A DNA stretch of 64,000 nt from Pandoraea captiosa (GCF_902459775.1 NZ_CABPSQ010000006.1:1-64000); one strand, 5' to 3'; shown: positions 52,128-63,400, numbered from the stretch's first letter. Notes: generated by a model from the sequence alone, not told the origin. Made by a program: numbers and translations.

Positions 52128-53093
52128 ATGGAGCCCCGGCACGTGAATCTGCCGCCCCGTCTGCAACGTCTGGCCCCGAACCCCGCCTCCATGCGCTCGC
52201 ACGCGGGCGTGCTGTTCACCATCGTGGTCGTGGCCTGGGGCGTGAACTGGCCAGTCAGCAAGGCGTTGCTCGCGCACGTTTCGCCGTGGTGGAGCGCCGC
52301 CATGCGCTCGGTCGTCGGCATGGCGACATTGTTCGTTATCTGCGCCCTCACCGGGCGTCTTGTCCTGCCCAAACGGGGCGATTTACCGGTGATCGTCAGC
52401 GTGGGGCTGCTGCATATGGCGGTGTTCTCGCTGCTCGTGGCGCTCAGCCTGCAATACGTTCCGGCAGGGCGCTCCGCGGTGCTCGCCTACACCACACCGC
52501 TCTGGGTCATGCCCGCCGCCCGGCTGTGGCTCGGCGAGGCCCTCACCCGGCGACGCGTGCTCGGCCTGGCGTTCGGACTGCTCGGCCTGGCGGTGATGTT
52601 CAACCCGCTGGCGTTCGACTGGCGCGACCGCCATGCAGTCTTTGGCAACGCCCTCGTGTTGCTCGCCGCATTCGTGTGGGCCATCGCCATCGTCCATATG
52701 CGCGCGCACCGCTGGGTGAACGGTCCGTTCGAACTCAGCCCCTGGCAGTTGCTGCTCGCCAGCGTCGTGCTGTGCATGATCGCGTTGGCCGTGGACGGTG
52801 CACCGTACATCGTCGGTTGGGCCGGGTTCGCAGGCTTGCTGACGTATGGCGGCGTGGTCGGCGGCGGCATCGCGTACTGGCTCGCCGGCGTCGTCACGCG
52901 ACGGTTGCCGGCGGGTGTGACGTCGCTCGGCCTGCTCGGCGTGCCTGTCGTCGGCACGCTCGCGTCAGCGTCGATCCTGCACGAGTCGGTGGGACCGGAC
53001 GTCTGGATGGCACTCGCGCTCATCGTCGGCGGCATTGCATTGGGCACGGCGCCACGCACTGCGACGCCATGCCGCACCGGCGAGGCCGCCTGA
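52128..53093 (+). CDS. DMT-superfamily permease (EamA domains)
   Basis: A 321-residue inner-membrane protein with ten predicted helices in two EamA repeats. The first repeat begins AGVLFTIVVVAWGVNWPVSK and includes YVPAGRSAVLAYTTPLWVMP; the second includes LLTYGGVVGGGIAYWLAGVV and SLGLLGVPVVGTLASASIL. It probably exports a small metabolite or amino acid. The N-terminal 21 residues before MRSHAG are polar and may not be translated, as an ATG at 52191 would also fit. Confidence 0.86.
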   Translation: MEPRHVNLPPRLQRLAPNPASMRSHAGVLFTIVVVAWGVNWPVSKALLAHVSPWWSAAMRSVVGMATLFVICALTGRLVLPKRGDLPVIVSVGLLHMAVFSLLVALSLQYVPAGRSAVLAYTTPLWVMPAARLWLGEALTRRRVLGLAFGLLGLAVMFNPLAFDWRDRHAVFGNALVLLAAFVWAIAIVHMRAHRWVNGPFELSPWQLLLASVVLCMIALAVDGAPYIVGWAGFAGLLTYGGVVGGGIAYWLAGVVTRRLPAGVTSLGLLGVPVVGTLASASILHESVGPDVWMALALIVGGIALGTAPRTATPCRTGEAA

Positions 53094-53267
53094 GCACACG
53101 CGTGCTTGACCCATCGCAACATCCGTTCTGCGCACGAATGCGAGACTGCCGCAACGGTAGCTCATCGGCTCCCGTCGGCGCCCGTCGGCGGCACTTCTGC
53201 CGCACATCGACTGCGCCCCCGACGACAAGCCCGTGCGCGCCGATACTTCTCGACGAACGGAATTGAC

Positions 53268-54476
53268 ATGAACGCGCAATTGACGCTGGCCGGCCGCCAG
53301 CTGGTACCCGTAGTACAGGGCGGGATGGGCATCGGCATCTCCGCGCACCGGCTCGCGGGCACCGTAGCGAAACATCACGGCGTGGGAACGATCGCGAGCA
53401 TCGACCTGCGTCACCACCATCCCGACCTGCTCGCGCGCGTCGAAGGCACCCGCGACAAAGCCGCGATCGAAGCCGTCAACCTGATCGCGCTGGACCGCGA
53501 AATCCGCGCTGCGAAAGTCATCGCCGACGGCAACGGACTCGTCGCCGTAAACGTGATGAAGGCCGTGAGCGCGCACGCGGCGCTGGTGCGACAAGCGTGT
53601 GAAAGCGGCGCGGACGCCATCGTGATGGGCGCGGGCCTGCCGCTCGATCTGCCGGAACTGACCGCCTCGCATCCTCACGTCGCCCTGATCCCGATCCTGT
53701 CCGATGCACGCGGCGTGAGTCTCGTGTTGCGCAAGTGGATGAAAAAAGGCCGCTTGCCCGACGCCATCGTCATCGAGCATCCGGCGCATGCGGGCGGGCA
53801 TCTGGGCGCCACACGCATCGACGACCTGGGGGACGCGCGATTCTCCTTCGAGCGCGTGCTGGACGAATGCTGTGAGGTGTACGCCTCGCTCGGTATCGAA
53901 TGGACGCGCGTGCCGCTGATCGTGGCGGGCGGCATCCATCGTCATGAGCAAGTTCGGCACTGGCTCGGCCGGGGCGCGGCAGGCGTGCAACTGGGCACCG
54001 CCTTCGCCGTGACCGAAGAGTCGGACGCCCATCCCGCATTCAAGGAAGTTCTGGCCACCGCACGCCCGGAAGACATTGCCGAGTTCACCAGCGTCGCCGG
54101 ACTTCCCGCGCGCGCAGTACTCACGCCATGGCTCAGAAAGTACCTCTCGCGCGAAGCGGCATTACAGGCAAAGGCCAGAGTGCGTCAGTGCCTCGAAGGT
54201 TTCGATTGCCTGCAGGCGTGCGGGCTGCGCGACGGCGTAGCGCGCATCGGTCAGTTTTGCATCGACCTCAAGCTCGCACAGGCCGTGCGCGGCGATGTCG
54301 CCCGCGGGCTCTTTTTCCGTGGACGCGGCCCGCTCCCATTCGGCGAGTGCATCCGACCGGTGGCGGACCTGATGCGCTACTTGCTCACCGGCGAGTTGCC
54401 GGACGACATGCGCTCGGCAATGCGTTTGTCGAAGAATGCGGCGAGCGCCGGATCGTTGACGGTGAGATCGAACTGA
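53268..54476 (+). CDS. Nitronate monooxygenase / 2-nitropropane dioxygenase family protein
   Basis: A 402-residue FMN-dependent TIM-barrel protein. PVVQGGMGIGISAHRLAGTV opens the barrel, HPAHAGGHLG is the AGGHxG motif, and IVAGGIHRHEQVRHWLGRGA with GVQLGTAFAVTEES forms the FMN-phosphate site. A C-terminal extension of about 85 residues with several cysteines (CLEGFDCLQACGLRDG) and LFFRGRGPLPFGECIRPVAD marks a longer subfamily also found in other proteobacteria. The physiological substrate is unknown. Its last 100 bases overlap the convergent exported-protein gene. Confidence 0.85.
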   Translation: MNAQLTLAGRQLVPVVQGGMGIGISAHRLAGTVAKHHGVGTIASIDLRHHHPDLLARVEGTRDKAAIEAVNLIALDREIRAAKVIADGNGLVAVNVMKAVSAHAALVRQACESGADAIVMGAGLPLDLPELTASHPHVALIPILSDARGVSLVLRKWMKKGRLPDAIVIEHPAHAGGHLGATRIDDLGDARFSFERVLDECCEVYASLGIEWTRVPLIVAGGIHRHEQVRHWLGRGAAGVQLGTAFAVTEESDAHPAFKEVLATARPEDIAEFTSVAGLPARAVLTPWLRKYLSREAALQAKARVRQCLEGFDCLQACGLRDGVARIGQFCIDLKLAQAVRGDVARGLFFRGRGPLPFGECIRPVADLMRYLLTGELPDDMRSAMRLSKNAASAGSLTVRSN

Positions 54477-54952
54477 CGGTCGTCGACGGCTTTGAAATAG
54501 CCCTCGCACAACTCAGCCTTGGCGGCGGTTGTCGGCTGGTCGTCGATGGTGTTCGCATACACGACGAACTGTCGCTCGACGAGCATCGGAAACTGGCGGG
54601 TCAGGAGGTCATCGAAGCGCTGACGTGCCTCGGGATCGGTGTACACGGCCTTGAGCTCCGCCCGCACACGCTGCCCTTCGGCCAGATAGTCGCGATGACG
54701 CGCCTGCCACGCCTGCAACGCGCGGGCGCCGTGTGTGCGGGTCGCGTCATCGTATAGCCCGCATTTCTGCACGAGGCGGTCGAGCACCTGCCCAACGCCC
54801 TCGGGAGAGGCAATCGCCGCGCCCATGCGTTCAGCGTCGTTCGTGTACTGCGGCGGCTGCGCGATGGCGGGCGAAGCGCCCACGAGGCCCGCAGCGGCGA
54901 GTCCGGTGAAAACACAGGTGCGCAGGCGTCGCAATGCCTTGCCAGGTTGCAT
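54377..54952 (-). CDS. Exported hypothetical protein, 191 residues
   Basis: A periplasmic protein of unknown function. Residues 1-32 are a signal peptide (RRLRTCVFTGLAAAGLVGAS, cleavage after PAIAQ). The mature part is mainly helical and charged (ALQAWQARHRDYLAEGQRVR; RFDDLLTRQFPMLVERQFVV) with two cysteines that could pair (QKCGLYDD and ELCEGYF). The start at 54952 is chosen for the signal peptide; the frame is open to 55018. The 3' end overlaps the opposite gene by 100 bases, so one of the two C-termini may be shorter in life. Confidence 0.7.
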   Translation of the reverse strand: MQPGKALRRLRTCVFTGLAAAGLVGASPAIAQPPQYTNDAERMGAAIASPEGVGQVLDRLVQKCGLYDDATRTHGARALQAWQARHRDYLAEGQRVRAELKAVYTDPEARQRFDDLLTRQFPMLVERQFVVYANTIDDQPTTAAKAELCEGYFKAVDDRQFDLTVNDPALAAFFDKRIAERMSSGNSPVSK

Positions 54953-55133
54953 GGTTGCCGGATCAAAGGAATGGCGGGCTGCTACGGCCCCCGCTCTTGG
55001 AGATATCGCATCGGCCACGACGTCGATGGCTGCATCTTAGCCGAAGTCACCGCCGCGTGATCGGGCCACTGTCGACGCTCCGGCATCCCGCGCCCGTCGG
55101 CTGGCGTCAGCCCGCGTCGGCAACAGGCTGCGT

Positions 55134-56072
55134 TCAGGCCGACGTCGCCGCCGCACAATCCTCCGGGCCGAGCTTTGCCACCATGTAGCGCACGAAATCG
55201 TCGAGTTTGGACGACACGTAGCGTCCGGCCAGATGCACCAGATGCATGGGTTCGCTCAGTGGCGCCTGCGCTTCGAGCACACGAACGAGGCGCCCCGCCT
55301 CGACTTCCGGCGCCAGCAGGTACTCGGGCAACAAGGCGATGCCCATGCCATGCACCGCCGCCTGAAGCTGCGCGAGCGGATTGGGCGCGCTCAGACGGGC
55401 GTCTCCTGCTGCGGCCGCGCCGCGCCCGCCGTGCGCGAGCGTCCAGCGCCCGAGCACGTCGTCGTAACGAAATCCGAGGCAGTCGTGCCCCGCGAGATCG
55501 CCGGGCTCACGTGGCATCCCACGCCGCGACAGGTAGCCGGGCGACGCACACGCGACCCGTGTCACACCGCGCAACGTGTGCGCCACCAGCCCCGGCTCCG
55601 GAGGGCCGCCTGCCTGAAACGCCGCGTGAATGCCCTCCTCCTCCAGATCGACGGCACGGTCCTTCAGGGCGAGATCGAGCGCGACATCGGGGTGCGTGCG
55701 CAGGTACTCCGCGAAGATCGGCATGAGCAGGTGGGACCCGACCGTCGTCGGTGCACTCACCCGAAGCTGGCCGACCGGCCGGGCGATGGCCGATGACATT
55801 GCACCGGCCGATGCCCCGCCGTCCCCCAACGCATCGGCATTGTCCACGCGCGCCAGGACTTCCGCACATTCGCAGAAGTAACGCTCACCGAGCGCCGTGG
55901 GCACCTGACGCCGCCCGCTGCGACGCAGCAGCGGCTGACCGAGCCGGGCTTCGAGCGCCTGTACGTGACGCGTTGCGGTAAGCGCCGACATGCCACAGGC
56001 CGCCGCCCCCGCGCTCAGGCTGCCGGTGCGCACGACCTGCACGAAGACCTCCATGCATTTGAGGCGGTCCAT
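55134..56072 (-). CDS. LysR-type transcriptional regulator
   Basis: A 312-residue regulator with the N-terminal LysR helix-turn-helix (MDRLKCMEVFVQVVRTGSLS, then ALTATRHVQALEARLGQPLL) and a C-terminal substrate-binding domain of the CrgA/DsdC-like branch (GQLRVSAPTTVGSHLLMPIF, GIHAAFQAGGPPEPGLVA). Its ATG is only two bases after the cyoD stop on the same strand and there is no ribosome-binding site of its own in the gap. It is probably the distal gene of the cyo transcript, in the place where cyoE is often found. Confidence 0.88.
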   Translation of the reverse strand: MDRLKCMEVFVQVVRTGSLSAGAAACGMSALTATRHVQALEARLGQPLLRRSGRRQVPTALGERYFCECAEVLARVDNADALGDGGASAGAMSSAIARPVGQLRVSAPTTVGSHLLMPIFAEYLRTHPDVALDLALKDRAVDLEEEGIHAAFQAGGPPEPGLVAHTLRGVTRVACASPGYLSRRGMPREPGDLAGHDCLGFRYDDVLGRWTLAHGGRGAAAAGDARLSAPNPLAQLQAAVHGMGIALLPEYLLAPEVEAGRLVRVLEAQAPLSEPMHLVHLAGRYVSSKLDDFVRYMVAKLGPEDCAAATSA

Positions 56073-56074
56073 GA

Positions 56075-56446
56075 TCAGTCGCGCAACTTTGCCCGCTCGA
56101 TGGACATGTGCGTCGGCATCATGTTCTCGTTGGCGTTATGCATGACCCACAACGATCCGGCAACGATGATCGCGATCAGCCCGGCCGTGCACAGGAAAAT
56201 GGCCGAATTCTGACGCTGGCTGCGCCGCGCGCCGATGTGCAGGAAATACACCAGCTGCACGACGAGCTGCGCCACGCACAGCACGACGATGACCGGCAAA
56301 CCCCACCCGCCGGGCACGACCTTGAGCATGACCGCGCCGAACGACGCGAACGTGAGAACCAGCGACAGAAAGAACCCGACGACGTAATCGCGCAGATGAC
56401 TCTGCGACGCGTAAGCGCCGTGGTCGTGAACTTGAGCGTTCGTCAT
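56075..56446 (-). CDS. cyoD: Cytochrome o ubiquinol oxidase subunit IV
   Basis: A 123-residue subunit with three helices ([20 protein letters not shown], then [20 protein letters not shown] and [20 protein letters not shown]). The [11 protein letters not shown] loop between helices 2 and 3 is typical of CyoD, which helps CuB binding and assembly. The start at 56446 follows GGGAG and overlaps the cyoC stop by two bases. Confidence 0.92.
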   Translation of the reverse strand: MTNAQVHDHGAYASQSHLRDYVVGFFLSLVLTFASFGAVMLKVVPGGWGLPVIVVLCVAQLVVQLVYFLHIGARRSQRQNSAIFLCTAGLIAIIVAGSLWVMHNANENMMPTHMSIERAKLRD

Positions 56447-57078
56447 ACGAACTCCCGCAGATAGACGAAGGTAAACACACAGATCCAGACAAGATCGAGA
56501 AAGTGCCAGAACAGGCTCAGGCATTGCAGACGGCGACGCACCACCGGGTCGAAGCCGAAGCGCCCGATCTGATGAATCATCACCACAAGCCACAGCAGCC
56601 CACACGTCACGTGCAGACCGTGCGTGCCCACCAGCGTGAAGAACGCCGAGAGAAATGCGCTGCGCCCGGGTCCCGCGTCTTCGTGAAGCAACGCCGAGAA
56701 CTCATAGACTTCCATGGCGACGAACGCTGCGCCCAGCGCGAAGGTGATCCAGAGCCAGCGCTGCACGACACCTTCATTGCCGGGGCGCATCGACAGCGAC
56801 GCCAGCCCGAACGTGAAGCTCGAGAGCAGAAGCAACATCGTCTCGCCGAGCACGAACGGCAGCTCGAACAGTTCGTGGCCGGTGGGCCCGCCCGCGGTAT
56901 TGGCCGCGAGCACGCCGAACGTGGCGAACAGCACGCAGAAGATGAGACAGTCGCTCATCAGGTAGATCCAGAAGCCGAGCGTCGTGGTGGCGCCCGCGTC
57001 GTGATGCCCATGCGCGTGGGCGTCGGCCGGCGCAGCGGCGCCGTTGCCGTGTGAGGTAGGAAGGGATGCCGAGGACAT
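56443..57078 (-). CDS. cyoC: Cytochrome o ubiquinol oxidase subunit III
   Basis: A 211-residue five-helix subunit. A His/Ala-rich N-terminus (about 25 residues) precedes [20 protein letters not shown], and [20 protein letters not shown] and the closing [20 protein letters not shown] are conserved CyoC segments. The ATG at 57078 overlaps the cyoB stop (TGATG), although the frame stays open much further upstream inside cyoB. Confidence 0.95.
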   Translation of the reverse strand: MSSASLPTSHGNGAAAPADAHAHGHHDAGATTTLGFWIYLMSDCLIFCVLFATFGVLAANTAGGPTGHELFELPFVLGETMLLLLSSFTFGLASLSMRPGNEGVVQRWLWITFALGAAFVAMEVYEFSALLHEDAGPGRSAFLSAFFTLVGTHGLHVTCGLLWLVVMIHQIGRFGFDPVVRRRLQCLSLFWHFLDLVWICVFTFVYLREFV

Positions 57079-59084
57079 CAGGCGGCCTTTTGCAGGGATG
57101 GATGCGCAGGAAGCGCTGCACGCAGGTCGGCAAAGCGGGCGTTTTCGATACGCTCCACCTCTGCCGCCGGCACGTAATAATCGACGTCGCGATCGTAGGT
57201 GCGCCACAGGAACGTGGCGATGGTGGCGACAAGGCTCGCCCCGGCCAGCCACCAGATGTGCCAGATCAGCGCAAAGCACATGACCAGACTGAACGCGGAC
57301 ACGACGAACCCGGTGCCGGTATTGCGCGGCATGTGGATGTCTTCGTAGTGCGTGGGCTGAACGTAGGCCAGACCGCGCGCCTTGTCGTCCCAATGCTGTT
57401 CGAGCGAGTCGATACGCGGCACGTGCGCGAAGTTGTAAAACGGCGCGGGCGAAGACGTCGCCCACTCCAGGCTGCGCGCATCCCACGGGTCGCCCGTCAG
57501 GTCCCGGTTGGCGTTGCGATCGCGAATGCTCACGACAAGCTGCACACCGAAGGACAGAATGCCCAGACCGATGATCGCCGCACCGACGGCGGCCACGATG
57601 AGGTACGGCTGCCAGTCGGCTTGCACGTAGTGATTCATGCGTCGCGTCATGCCCTTGAAGCCCAGCACGTACAACGGCATGAACGCAAGATAGAACCCGA
57701 TCAGCCAGCAGGCGAACGAGAACTTGCCCCAGCGTTCATTGAGCGTGAAGCCGAACACCTTCGGGAACCAGAACGTAATGCCTGCCAGGCAGCCGAACAC
57801 CACACCGCCGATGATGACGTTGTGAAAGTGCGCCACGAGGAACAGCGAATTGTGCAGCACGAAGTCCGCGCCCGGCACGGCCAGCAGCACGCCGGTCATG
57901 CCGCCGATGGCGAACGTCACCATGAAGCCGATGGTCCAGAGCGTGGCCGAGTGGTAGCGGATACGGCCCTGATACATCGTGAACAGCCAGTTGAAAAGCT
58001 TCACGCCTGTCGGAATCGAGATGATCGTCGTCATGATGCCGAAGAAGGCATTGACGTTGGCCCCCGAGCCCATCGTGAAGAAGTGGTGCAGCCACACGAA
58101 GAACGACAGGATCCCGATCGACGACGTGGCGTACACCATCGACTTGTAGCCGAACAGCGGCTTGCGCGAGAAGGTCGCAATGATTTCCGAGAACGCACCG
58201 AATGCCGGCAGGATCAGGATGTACACCTCGGGATGGCCCCAGATCCAGATCAGATTCACGTACATCATGGCGTTGCCGCCCAGTTCGTTCGTGAAGAAGT
58301 GCATGCCGAGATAGCGGTCGGCAGTAAGCAGCGCCAGCGTGGCGGTCAGCACCGGGAACACGGCCACGATCAGGATGTTGGTAATGAGCGCCGTCCACGT
58401 GAACACCGGCATCTTCATCAGGTTCATGCCCGGCGCACGCATGCGCAGGATCGTGACGATGAAGTTGATGCCTGTGAGCGTGGTACCCAGCCCCGATATC
58501 TGCAACGACCAGATGTAGTAGTCCACGCCGACCGTCGGGCTATACCCCAGCTCGGAGAGCGGCGGGTAGGCGACCCAGCCCGTGGCAGCGAAGTCGCCCA
58601 CGAACATGGACATCATCACGAGCACCGCGCCCATGGCCGAGAGCCAGAAGGAGAGCGAGTTGACGAACGGGAACGCCACGTCGCGCGCGCCGATCTGCAA
58701 GGGCACGATCACGTTCATCAGGCCCAGCACGAGCGGCGTGGCCACGAAGAAGATCATGATGACGCCGTGCGCGGTGAAGATCTGATCGTAGTGATGCGGC
58801 GGCAGATATCCGGCCTCGCCGCCGGCGGCAACGGCCTGCTGCGCGCGCATCATGATGGCGTCGGCAAAGCCGCGCAGCATCATCACGAGCGCCAGCACGA
58901 TGTACATCACGCCAATGCGCTTGTGGTCGACCGAGGTGATCCACTCCTTCCAGAGATAGCCCCACTTCCGGAAATAAGTGATGGCGCCGACGAGCGCTGC
59001 GCCGCCCAGCACCACCACCACGAGCGTGCCCATGATGATGGGTTCATGCCAGGGAATGGCATCGAGATCGAGTTTTCCGAACAT
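57078..59084 (-). CDS. cyoB: Cytochrome o ubiquinol oxidase subunit I
   Basis: A 668-residue heme-copper oxidase core subunit with about fifteen helices. All metal ligands are visible: the low-spin heme His in [11 protein letters not shown], the CuB His cross-linked to Tyr in [11 protein letters not shown], the HH pair in [10 protein letters not shown], and the two heme ligands in [12 protein letters not shown]. It reduces O2 to water with ubiquinol and pumps protons. It lies three bases after cyoA. Confidence 0.97.
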   Translation of the reverse strand: MFGKLDLDAIPWHEPIIMGTLVVVVLGGAALVGAITYFRKWGYLWKEWITSVDHKRIGVMYIVLALVMMLRGFADAIMMRAQQAVAAGGEAGYLPPHHYDQIFTAHGVIMIFFVATPLVLGLMNVIVPLQIGARDVAFPFVNSLSFWLSAMGAVLVMMSMFVGDFAATGWVAYPPLSELGYSPTVGVDYYIWSLQISGLGTTLTGINFIVTILRMRAPGMNLMKMPVFTWTALITNILIVAVFPVLTATLALLTADRYLGMHFFTNELGGNAMMYVNLIWIWGHPEVYILILPAFGAFSEIIATFSRKPLFGYKSMVYATSSIGILSFFVWLHHFFTMGSGANVNAFFGIMTTIISIPTGVKLFNWLFTMYQGRIRYHSATLWTIGFMVTFAIGGMTGVLLAVPGADFVLHNSLFLVAHFHNVIIGGVVFGCLAGITFWFPKVFGFTLNERWGKFSFACWLIGFYLAFMPLYVLGFKGMTRRMNHYVQADWQPYLIVAAVGAAIIGLGILSFGVQLVVSIRDRNANRDLTGDPWDARSLEWATSSPAPFYNFAHVPRIDSLEQHWDDKARGLAYVQPTHYEDIHMPRNTGTGFVVSAFSLVMCFALIWHIWWLAGASLVATIATFLWRTYDRDVDYYVPAAEVERIENARFADLRAALPAHPSLQKAA

Positions 59085-59087
59085 GAC

Positions 59088-60194
59088 TTACTCCGTGAGC
59101 GCGCGCTGCGATGCGGGTTGTGCACCGGCCTCGCGCTCGGGACGCTGCGCGAGAAGCGCGCGGCTATCCAGTTGGCCGTCCACGCGGCAATTGGCCGCGG
59201 CAATGATGTCGTCGATGGCGCTGTTGCCCGAGACACGCATGCCCGGCGCGCTGCCGTCCATCGGCCCCATGTACTTGCCGACAACGGCGTCGAACAGGCC
59301 CGGCATGACGTTGGCGTAAATACCGACCGGCGCGGCGGTGCCCGGTTGTTCGAGCTTGACGTAGGTCGGCGCGTCGAGCGTGTCGGGCACGGTTTGCGCC
59401 TGCCTGACCCACTGCTCGAAGTCGCCCTGCGACGTCACGTGCGCCTTGAAGTGCATGTCGGAGAAGCCCGGGCCGCTATACGCGGACGACATGCCCGCGT
59501 AGGTGCCGGTTTCGTTCGCGATCAGGTGCAGCTTCGTCTGCATGCCGGACATGGCGTAGACCATGCTGCCGAGTTGCGGGATGAAGAAAGCATTCATCAG
59601 CGATTCGGCCGTGATCTTGAACTCGACGGGCGTATCGACCGGCAACACGAGTTTGTTGACGGTCGCCACGCGATAGTCGGGGTAGATGAAGAGCCACTTC
59701 CAGTTCAACGCCACGACTTCGACACGCACGGGCGCCTTGTCGCCGGAGGTCTGGCCGCCCGATGCGCCCGACTCGCTCGATCCAATCGGGCGGTAAGGAT
59801 CGAGCTTGTGCGTGGTCTCCCAGATCATGACCGCGAGCGACACCACGATGACGACGGGGATCGTCCACACGACTACCTCGATCTTCGTGGAGTGCGCCCA
59901 CGTCGGCGAATAGGTGGCGTCGGTGTTGGTCTCGCGATAGCGCCAGAAGAATACGAGCGTCAGCACGATGACCGGAATGACCACGAGCAGCATCACGCCC
60001 AGTGCGATCAGGATGAGCTGCTTTTCCTGTTCGCCAACGCTGCCCTTCGGATCGAGCAACTCCAGCGTGCAACCGCTCATCGGCACCATGGCCATCGCCG
60101 CAGCAACGCGCGCACACCCCGTGCGCCAGCGCGCACCGGGTGTCTTGTCTGCCCTGCCCGCGCGGGTAGGCGAGACGTTATGCATGGACATCAT
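59088..60194 (-). CDS. cyoA: Cytochrome o ubiquinol oxidase subunit II
   Basis: A 368-residue membrane-anchored subunit. The N-terminus is a lipoprotein signal with lipobox MSGC near residue 41. Two helices follow (LILIALGVMLLVVIPVIVLT; VVWTIPVVIVVSLAVMIWET), then the periplasmic cupredoxin domain (ALNWKWLFIYPDYRVATVN, MNAFFIPQLGSMVYAM), which lacks the CuA ligands as expected for a quinol oxidase. Its C-terminal tail has the KYMGPMDGS element of CyoA. Two ATG codons in tandem (60194, 60191) lie after GAGG; the second has the better spacing. Confidence 0.95.
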   Translation of the reverse strand: MMSMHNVSPTRAGRADKTPGARWRTGCARVAAAMAMVPMSGCTLELLDPKGSVGEQEKQLILIALGVMLLVVIPVIVLTLVFFWRYRETNTDATYSPTWAHSTKIEVVVWTIPVVIVVSLAVMIWETTHKLDPYRPIGSSESGASGGQTSGDKAPVRVEVVALNWKWLFIYPDYRVATVNKLVLPVDTPVEFKITAESLMNAFFIPQLGSMVYAMSGMQTKLHLIANETGTYAGMSSAYSGPGFSDMHFKAHVTSQGDFEQWVRQAQTVPDTLDAPTYVKLEQPGTAAPVGIYANVMPGLFDAVVGKYMGPMDGSAPGMRVSGNSAIDDIIAAANCRVDGQLDSRALLAQRPEREAGAQPASQRALTE

Positions 60195-60322
60195 TAGCCT
60201 CTATGTATGTATATACGATTTGCGTTACGAATGCTACGCATGCACATATTCCATACATCGCGACATAATGACGCACTTTGGAACGCCGAGGCTCCACGCT
60301 GCGTCAGCGGACAACGCACAAC

Positions 60323-60356
60323 AAAAAATCGCCAGAAAGCTCGGCTTTCTGGCGAT
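60323..60356 (-). terminator. Intrinsic terminator of the metalloprotease-type autotransporter gene
   Basis: A perfect 13-base stem (ATCGCCAGAAAGC 60328-60340, GCTTTCTGGCGAT 60344-60356) with a three-base loop, followed on the minus strand by six T. It lies between the autotransporter stop and cyoA, separating the two units. Confidence 0.92.
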
Positions 60357-60417
60357 CTTCGGTGCGACGTGATTTTCCGGTAAACCGCAAGTTACTGCGA
60401 CTTATCTACTCCATACA

Positions 60418-63400
60418 TCAGAACCGCCATGTTGCCGACACGGAACCTGCAATGTCGGCATTCCCCGCCTTGTAGACGTTGCTCGACACCGCCGCCCCGA
60501 ACACGATCCGCCGGGCCATGCGATACGACACACCGGCTTGCAAGCCGAGGCTGTCGCGCCCCACCACCTCGCTTCGCGTCGTAAACGGAAGCCCCGGATA
60601 CCCGACGAAGCTGGCGCTCTGGTTGATCGCGCCATTCGTGAGTTCGTGGTTCCATGTGGCTTGCAGGTTGGCCGTGAGCGCATTGCCCGCGATCATCGGC
60701 AGGTCGAAGCGCAATTCCCCACCCAGACGCGTGCGCACCGAATTGAATGTCTTGCTGTCCAGGCGCAGGCGCGCGCCATCGGCCCCCTCTTCGGTCAGGC
60801 TCGGGCGATACAGTCCCGTGTAGTCGAGCGCCGCGACCGGGCCTGCGCTCGTCGTGCTGCTCAACGGCCAACGCCAGCCGCCCCCGATGCTTGCCGACGC
60901 GCTCGCCCCCGTCCACGTACCGCGCGGTGTCGCGCTGTAGCCATTGACCGAGATCGTTCGGTCGACGCGCCCGTCCTCGACGCCGATACGGGCGAGCGCA
61001 AACGCGTGCGGCCCGACGCTCGTCGAAGGCGCATAGCGCGCGTGCACACCGATATCGAACGCGGTGGTTTTGCCGGACCCCGGCGTCTGCCCGTCCAGAC
61101 GCGTAGATTGACCACTGATCGCGCCATGTGCGCCAACGGTCCAGTCCCGCCCCTCGCCCGCTACCCCAACCACCCGCTCTGCGCCGAACACCACACCGTA
61201 GGTATTGCCGCTGGCGCCTGCCATGTCGCCCGCCGTGCCGCCATTTCGGGTACGCCAGTAGCCGCTGCCGAACGGCATCGCAAACCCGCGCCAGTTGCCC
61301 GTGAGCGCGCCTTCGCCCGCGTTGGGCGTGTTCTGGGTGCCGTCAGCGCCCACCGCAGTGGCCACCATGTCGGTCAATTGGCGCTCGCGCAGCAATCCCC
61401 CCGCGAACATCGCGCCGTAGGCTGCCGGGGTCAGTTGCGGGAGAGCTCTGGCGACGTCACTGCCATCGGCGGCCGAGAAGTCGAGCGCCGTGATGAGCGG
61501 CTGGAGATCCGCACCGGCGCCGCCCGCCATGCGGTCGAGCACGGCGCCGACGCTGCGGCTGTTACCGTCGATGCCGTATTGCGAATAGGCGTTCGCCGCT
61601 CGCGTGAACTGCACGCGGTACGTGTTGCCGCCAAGCGAACTCGCGCTGGCGAGCAGCGTGGGCGATGTCAGCAGGGTCGTCACGTTGGCGAACGCGCCGC
61701 TGATGCTCGACGCGTTCAGCCACTGATCCGAGGTCACGGTCATCCCACTGGCGTACCAGCCGCGTTGCGGCGCCATCGCCAGCGTGCCGTCGAGCGCCGC
61801 ATGACCGGTCACCAGCAGCTTGCTGAAGGTGCCGCCGTCCGTCAGAGACAGGACGAGACGACCGGTGTTCGTCTGCGTGTAATCGCCGCCCACGCTGATG
61901 AAGCTGCCCGCGAGCGACGGCGCGACAGTGCCCGCGTTCACGAAAGCGCCGGCCGAACCCAGCACATAGCGGCTGTTACCGGTGAGCGTGGCCCCCGCGT
62001 TCACGGCCACGTCGTGCACCGTGTGATCGCCGTTGATTTCGGTCGTGCCGCCCGCCATCGTCAACGCCAGGTTGCTGCCGACGATGTTGCCGTCGTAGCG
62101 CAGATTGAACGTGGGATCGGCGCGATTCGTGGCAACGCCGTTCGCGTCGGGCGTCAACCCGAAGCTCAACTGTGTCAGACGCAGATCGCCGTTGGCGTCG
62201 CGCTCGGCGTACTTCGACAGAATGTCGCCATAGAGCGCCGCCCCGCGCATGATGTTGATCTGGCCGACGTAGCCGTTCTCCGACATATACAGCGAGGCGT
62301 ACCTGCCCGCCAGTCTGCCGGTGATGTCGGCACGCGTGACTAGCGGGCCGTCGAGTTCGTCGGGCAGCGGCAAGGGCAGCCCCGTGTTGCGATCGAGCTT
62401 GGTGAAAATGTACGACCCGCGATAGTCGGCGTCATCGCCCAGCGCGTTGTGACCGAAGTCGAAACTCGCCGCGATACCGTTGGCGCCGAGCGCCTGAACG
62501 TCGCCTTGCTGCACGAACGTGTGGTTCTTGCCGTACGTGAACATCACGCCGCGCCCGTTCGCGCCGTCGGCGTAAATGCGCGTGCCCGGCAGCACGCTCA
62601 CGTTGTTCGCCACGCCGTCCACCCGGATGCCTGCCCCGCCGTCACCGATGCTCAGCAGATCGGCCCGCTGGGCGACCGTGTTGTAGCTTCCGTAGAGATG
62701 CAGCCCGAGACCCAACGTCGCCGTGTTGTAGGTGTTCGGGACATAGGCGGTGCCGTCGGCGTTGCGGCCGAAGAACGGGCGGTCGTTGGTCAGCGTCAGA
62801 CCGTCGTCGTAAATCGAGCGACCGAAAAAGTTGCGTCGGTCGATGTCGTAGCCGATATCTTGCAGCGCCGCGAGCTCGGCCTCCATGAACGCCGTGTAGT
62901 TGCGGTACGTCTGATGGCTCATCAGGCTGTTCTTGAGCTCGATGTGCGAGAAGATAGGCCCGTCGTATATCGTTCCCTCGAACATCGCCTTGACCGGAAT
63001 GCCCTTCATGGCATTGCCGAGCACTTCCCTCACGTGGTCGCCGGCGAAGTAGGCGTTGTCGTTGCGCGCGTCGAACGCGCTCGGATCGACGGTGCCCCGG
63101 TTTTCCGGCGTGAGAATGTTCTGCCCCGGCTGGGCCGGACGGTCATTGTCGTCGTAGAGGTGCGCCGACCAGCTGTCGAGGACCGAGGTGAAGCGGTTCG
63201 TATGCAGCGTCGGCGTAATCTCGGTCTGGACAATGTTCGTCCCCACGCCCAGTGCGTGCGCCACCTCGTGCAACATCACGGCCGGCAAATCGGCCTGACT
63301 GTTGAGCGGGATCTGCGACGCCACGTGCGGCGCGGTGGAGAAGGCCATCTGGCCCAGCGTGATCTCGCCGTGCGCGCCATAGTAGGCCGGGCGTTCCAGC

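Noticed and set aside
57066-60197. A very long open frame on the plus strand opposite cyoABC (over 1000 codons)
   Set aside because: It lies antisense to the well-supported cyo genes; the protein is Arg/His/Gly-rich without domains. Long antisense frames are a known effect of high GC at third codon positions.
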